A DNA stretch of 64,000 nt from Duganella aceris (GTDB lineage: Bacteria; Pseudomonadota; Gammaproteobacteria; Burkholderiales; Burkholderiaceae_D). The notes under the pieces were generated by a model that made no database searches, had not been told where the DNA came from, and worked only from the letters and a program-made list of their open reading frames with translations. The first letter of the stretch is position 1. Each line of letters begins with the position of its first letter. This document shows positions 61,303 through 64,000 of this stretch, piece after piece. The position numbers and the translations under genes are program-made. The stretch lies in the NCBI RefSeq assembly GCF_011090165.1, contig NZ_JAADJT010000003.1:372001-436000 (forward strand), written 5' to 3'.

Positions 61303-61748
61303 AAAATATCGACGTCAAAATCCTCGACCCGCGCATGAAGGACCAACTGCCGGCCTACGCCACTCCAGGTTCGGCGGGTCTCGACCTGCGCGCCTGCATC
61401 GACGCGCCGCTGGTGATCGAAGCCGGACAAACCGTGTTGATCCCGACCGGACTGGCGATCCACGTCGCCGATCCGGGCTACGCCGCGATGATCCTGCCGC
61501 GCAGCGGCATGGGGCACAAGAACGGCATCGTGCTGGGGAATCTGGTAGGCTTGATCGACTCCGATTATCAGGGCCAATTGATGATTTCAACCTGGAACCG
61601 CGGCCACAGCGCCTTCACGCTGAACCCGATGGAACGCCTGGCCCAGTTGATCATCGTGCCGGTCCTGCAGGTCGGCTTCAATATCGTGGACGAATTCGAC
61701 ACCAGCGAGCGCGGCGCCGGCGGTTTCGGCAGCACTGGAAAACACTAA
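61299..61748 (+). CDS. dut: Deoxyuridine 5'-triphosphate nucleotidohydrolase
   Basis: This trimeric dUTPase splits dUTP to dUMP and pyrophosphate, keeping uracil out of DNA. The 149-residue product has all five motifs: [63 protein letters not shown] and the C-terminal [10 protein letters not shown] that closes the active site. It is translationally coupled to coaBC, the usual pairing in proteobacteria. Confidence 0.98.
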   Translation: MKNIDVKILDPRMKDQLPAYATPGSAGLDLRACIDAPLVIEAGQTVLIPTGLAIHVADPGYAAMILPRSGMGHKNGIVLGNLVGLIDSDYQGQLMISTWNRGHSAFTLNPMERLAQLIIVPVLQVGFNIVDEFDTSERGAGGFGSTGKH

Positions 61749-61766
61749 AAACAACGGAGCACAGGG

Positions 61767-62864
61767 ATGGTTCAGCGCAACACCAACAATCGGTTCGGCG
61801 GTTTATCCCTGGCCGCGGCGGCATCGCTGCTGACGGCTTGCTCGAATTTCCAATCCAGGCCGACCACGCCGGAACCGCCGCCGGCGGTGGTCACCACCGC
61901 CACCGAAGGCGCGCCGGTGGTCACCGCCAAGATGGCGGCCGCGCGCACGCAGCTGGCGCAGATGGTGGCGCTGCAGGATCGCCTGTACCGCGTCGCCGGC
62001 CCGCTGCTGATCAATAACGCGGACCTGTGCCGCACCCAGGCCCGCAACCTGCTCGGCTTCACCGCCAAGAACAAATACTCGTACACCGGCGAATTCGTCG
62101 ACGCCGCGCAAGCGGTGCTGAACTACGGCGACCGGCTGGAAGTGGCCAGCGTGCTGTCCGGCAGCGGCGCCGCGCGCGTCGGCCTGAAAAAAGGCGACGG
62201 CCTGGTGGCGGCGGAAGCCAAGACCCTGCCGACCGGCGCCAACGCCGAGACCCAGGCCGCCGCCGTGCTTGGCCCGCTGGCCTCCAGCAACAAGGTGCTG
62301 AACCTGACGGTGGCGCGCAACGGCGCCAACCAGGCGCTGAAGGTGCCGGTCACGCGCGCCTGCGCCTTCAAGATCGACATCGGCAACTCCGACAACATCA
62401 ACTCCTACGCCGACGGCCAGCGTGTGATGATCACGCGCGGCATGGTCAACTTCGCGCAGAGCGACGAAGCCATCGCCTATGTGCTGGCCAAGGACATCGC
62501 CCACAATGTGCTGGGCCACGCCGCCACCACCAAGCAGGCCTACACCATCGGCAGCATCATCGACAACCTGGTCGCGGTGCGGCCTGACGTGTCGATGCTG
62601 ATCGGCAGCGCCGGCGTCAAGCCGATGCCGCAGGACCTGGACGCGGCGGCCGATGCGCTGTCGCTGTACATGGTGGCGCGCGCCGGCTACAGCGTCGACG
62701 GCGCCCGCGCCTTCTGGCAGCGTCTCGCGACCCAGTATCCGGCCACGGTGCTGAACGGGTATACTGCGGTCCATCCCGCCGTTTCCTTCCGCCTGGCCGC
62801 GATCGACAAGACCGTCGCCGACATCCGGAACAAGCAGGCGGCCAAGAAACCACTGGTGCCTTAA
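61767..62864 (+). CDS. M48-like lipoprotein with PDZ-like domain and degenerate zinc site
   Basis: A 365-residue product. The lipobox LLTAC (lipidated Cys about residue 25) marks an exported lipoprotein. Residues about 120-195 look PDZ-like (RVGLKKGDGLVAAEAKTL). Residues about 205-350 follow the M48 peptidase pattern, but the expected HExxH is KDIAH (242-246) in VLAKDIAHNVLGHA. The downstream Glu of the E-x-x-x-D site also seems lost (LDAAADALSLYMVARAGYS). It is therefore probably a non-catalytic relative, perhaps a chaperone or scaffold. GGAG precedes the ATG. Confidence 0.75.
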   Translation: MVQRNTNNRFGGLSLAAAASLLTACSNFQSRPTTPEPPPAVVTTATEGAPVVTAKMAAARTQLAQMVALQDRLYRVAGPLLINNADLCRTQARNLLGFTAKNKYSYTGEFVDAAQAVLNYGDRLEVASVLSGSGAARVGLKKGDGLVAAEAKTLPTGANAETQAAAVLGPLASSNKVLNLTVARNGANQALKVPVTRACAFKIDIGNSDNINSYADGQRVMITRGMVNFAQSDEAIAYVLAKDIAHNVLGHAATTKQAYTIGSIIDNLVAVRPDVSMLIGSAGVKPMPQDLDAAADALSLYMVARAGYSVDGARAFWQRLATQYPATVLNGYTAVHPAVSFRLAAIDKTVADIRNKQAAKKPLVP

Positions 62865-62879
62865 AGCAGAGAGTCCGCC

Positions 62880-63275
62880 ATGAACAAACCCGGCCTGATC
62901 GCAGTCATCCTGATGTTGGCGGCCGGCTGGGCCCAGGCCGCGCAATGGGCGCGGGTCGGCGGCGGCAGCGGCAACGCCTTCTACATCGACAAGGCCAGCA
63001 TCATCAAGATGGACAAGACCCGCAAGGTGTGGTCGATGCAGAGCTACGCGCGGCCGCAGAACACGCCGGAGGGCAAGCCTTACCGTTCGGTCAAGGCGCT
63101 GCACCTGTATTCCTGCGAGGAACGCACCACCACCCTGCTGTCGCAGGTGTTCTATCCCGAGGCCATGGGCAAGGGCGAGCCGGTGGAAAACTACAAATAC
63201 GAGAAATTCAGCCCCGAAGACATCGTGCCGGACAGCCCGTTCGACAGCGCGCTGACGGCCGCCTGCAAGCTTTAA
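62880..63275 (+). CDS. Secreted protein with surface-adhesin E-like domain
   Basis: A 131-residue product with a signal peptide (MNKPGLIAVILMLAAGWAQA). A small beta-rich domain follows: QWARVGGGSGNAFYIDKASI, KVWSMQSYARPQNT, a pair of conserved Cys (YSCEERTTT, AACKL) and FYPEAMGKGEP. The layout 'W..(v)g....yyid...i.k....v....' is that of the adhesin_E family (named after Haemophilus protein E), which is widespread in betaproteobacteria as periplasmic proteins of unknown role. The stop codon overlaps that of a small convergent gene. Confidence 0.75.
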   Translation: MNKPGLIAVILMLAAGWAQAAQWARVGGGSGNAFYIDKASIIKMDKTRKVWSMQSYARPQNTPEGKPYRSVKALHLYSCEERTTTLLSQVFYPEAMGKGEPVENYKYEKFSPEDIVPDSPFDSALTAACKL

Positions 63276-63403
63276 TTCGGGAAGTTGGGGAAGAAGCGCG
63301 CCATCACCCAGGTCAGGAAGCCGCAGAACACCACCGCGAGTATCAGCACGATCAGCAGGCGGCCGAACTTGGGCGAGCCGTCATCTTCCTTTGGTGGGGC
63401 CAT
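63272..63403 (-). CDS. Small single-span membrane protein (43 residues)
   Basis: The frame encodes MAPPKEDDGSPKFGRLLIVL, then ILAVVFCGFLTWVMARFFPN and FPN. It has a charged/polar N-terminus, one clear membrane helix (about residues 15-36) and an aromatic C-terminus. AGGGAA lies upstream of the ATG. It is convergent with the adhesin-E-like gene (sharing TTAA) and divergent from xdhC. The function is unknown; the membrane helix and ribosome binding site make it more than a chance frame. Confidence 0.6.
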   Translation of the reverse strand: MAPPKEDDGSPKFGRLLIVLILAVVFCGFLTWVMARFFPNFPN

Positions 63404-63450
63404 GGTACTTGTTCCCTGCAAGCTTTAGAGAGCCGTAGTATATTCCAATC

Positions 63451-64000
63451 ATGGACTCTATCGATCTCGAAGTATTAAAAACCAGCGCCGCATGGATCGC
63501 CGCAGGGAAACGCTGTGAACTGATCACCGTCATCAAGACCTGGGGCTCCAGCCCGCGCCCGGTCGGCGCCACGCTGGCCATCTGCGAAGACGGCACGGTG
63601 ATCGGCTCGGTCTCGGGCGGCTGCATCGAGGACGACCTGATCGCCCGCGTGCGCGACCACGGCATCAGCCGCACCATCCCCGAAATCGTCAGCTACGGCA
63701 TCACCGCCGACGAGGCGCACCGTTTCGGCCTGCCCTGCGGCGGCACCATCGAACTGTCGATCGAACCGCTGTCGCGGCAGAGCCGCATCGACGAGCTGCT
63801 GCAGCGATTGGAACAACATGAGCTGGTGCAGCGCCGGCTCGACCTGCGCAGCGGCGCGGTGGAGCTGTCCAGGGCCGCGCCCGGGGCGCAGATGCAGGTC
63901 AGCGAACAGGTGATGGTCACGCTGCACGGCCCGCGCTGGCGCCTGCTGATCATCGGCGCCGGACAGCTGTCGCGCTTCCTGGCGCAGATCGCCACCGCGA
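63451..64000 (+). CDS. xdhC: XdhC/CoxI family protein (partial, runs off right edge)
   Basis: XdhC-type proteins bind molybdenum cofactor and load it into xanthine dehydrogenase-like enzymes. The visible ~183 residues contain the XdhC/CoxI motif VIKTWGSSPRPVGATLAICE, GSVSGGCIEDDLIARVRDHG and FGLPCGGTIELSIEP, then the start of the C-terminal Rossmann domain (RLLIIGAGQLSRFLAQIA). The start is ATG 63,451. The gene is cut by the window end. It fits with the moaA and mobA-moeA genes elsewhere in the window. Confidence 0.92.
   Translation, partial: MDSIDLEVLKTSAAWIAAGKRCELITVIKTWGSSPRPVGATLAICEDGTVIGSVSGGCIEDDLIARVRDHGISRTIPEIVSYGITADEAHRFGLPCGGTIELSIEPLSRQSRIDELLQRLEQHELVQRRLDLRSGAVELSRAAPGAQMQVSEQVMVTLHGPRWRLLIIGAGQLSRFLAQIATA

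Noticed and set aside
1-64000. Prophage, CRISPR, restriction or toxin-antitoxin system
   Set aside because: No integrase, capsid, cas, methylase or toxin-like gene or regularly spaced repeat array could be seen; the only mobile trace is the relic at 16,592.

Overview
The window is a 64-kb, high-GC chromosomal segment of a motile, Gram-negative betaproteobacterium, most probably Oxalobacteraceae (Janthinobacterium/Duganella/Massilia type). The clues are the gene order of the flagellar cluster, a CqsA/LqsA-type autoinducer synthase paired with an LqsS/LqsR-like two-component system (the 'Jqs' type known from Janthinobacterium and Duganella), and a TonB-ExbB-ExbD-ExbD-TPR operon. No tRNA, rRNA, CRISPR array, prophage or intact insertion sequence is visible. 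This placement comes from protein recognition only, not from a search.

Positions 1-20,340 are flagellar. A long leftward operon flgBCDEFGHIJKL (flgL cut by the window edge) encodes rod, hook, rings, muramidase and hook-filament junction. Divergently, flgA and flgMN run rightward, and flgM has a near-textbook sigma-28 promoter. A second leftward operon, flhB-flhA-(gene remnant)-flhF-flhG-fliA-motC-motD, encodes the export gate, placement and number control, the flagellar sigma factor and a second stator pair. FliA (made here) and its anti-sigma factor FlgM (made here) form the checkpoint for late genes.

Positions 20,450-34,680 carry metabolic and RNA genes: rsuA coupled to a fumarylacetoacetase-family hydrolase; rluC, a HAD phosphatase, a Rieske protein and an S49 peptidase in one leftward run; rne (RNase E) on the other strand behind a roughly 600-base leader; moaA followed by a fused mobA-moeA for molybdenum cofactor synthesis; and a DeoR regulator with an MFS exporter.

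Positions 34,740-46,190 contain a CoA-transferase, rmuC, a truncated globin and the quorum-sensing locus. The locus is a leftward synthase gene facing a rightward sensor kinase and response regulator across a short intergenic region with TTGA-N6-TCAA repeats. An orphan FtsX-type permease and an adenine deaminase follow.

Positions 46,190-55,480 hold the conserved prkA-yeaH-spoVR stress/starvation operon and the TonB energy-transduction operon with a TPR lipoprotein-like/periplasmic partner. Positions 55,480-64,000 hold a perfect 60-bp palindrome, then ribF-ileS-lspA-coaBC-dut (FAD, tRNA charging, lipoprotein maturation, CoA, dUTP control), a degenerate M48-like lipoprotein, an adhesin-E-like protein, a 43-residue membrane protein that is easy to miss, and the start of xdhC. 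Nearly all the sequence is coding; the gene-poor stretches are the rne leader, the prkA leader and the tonB upstream region.
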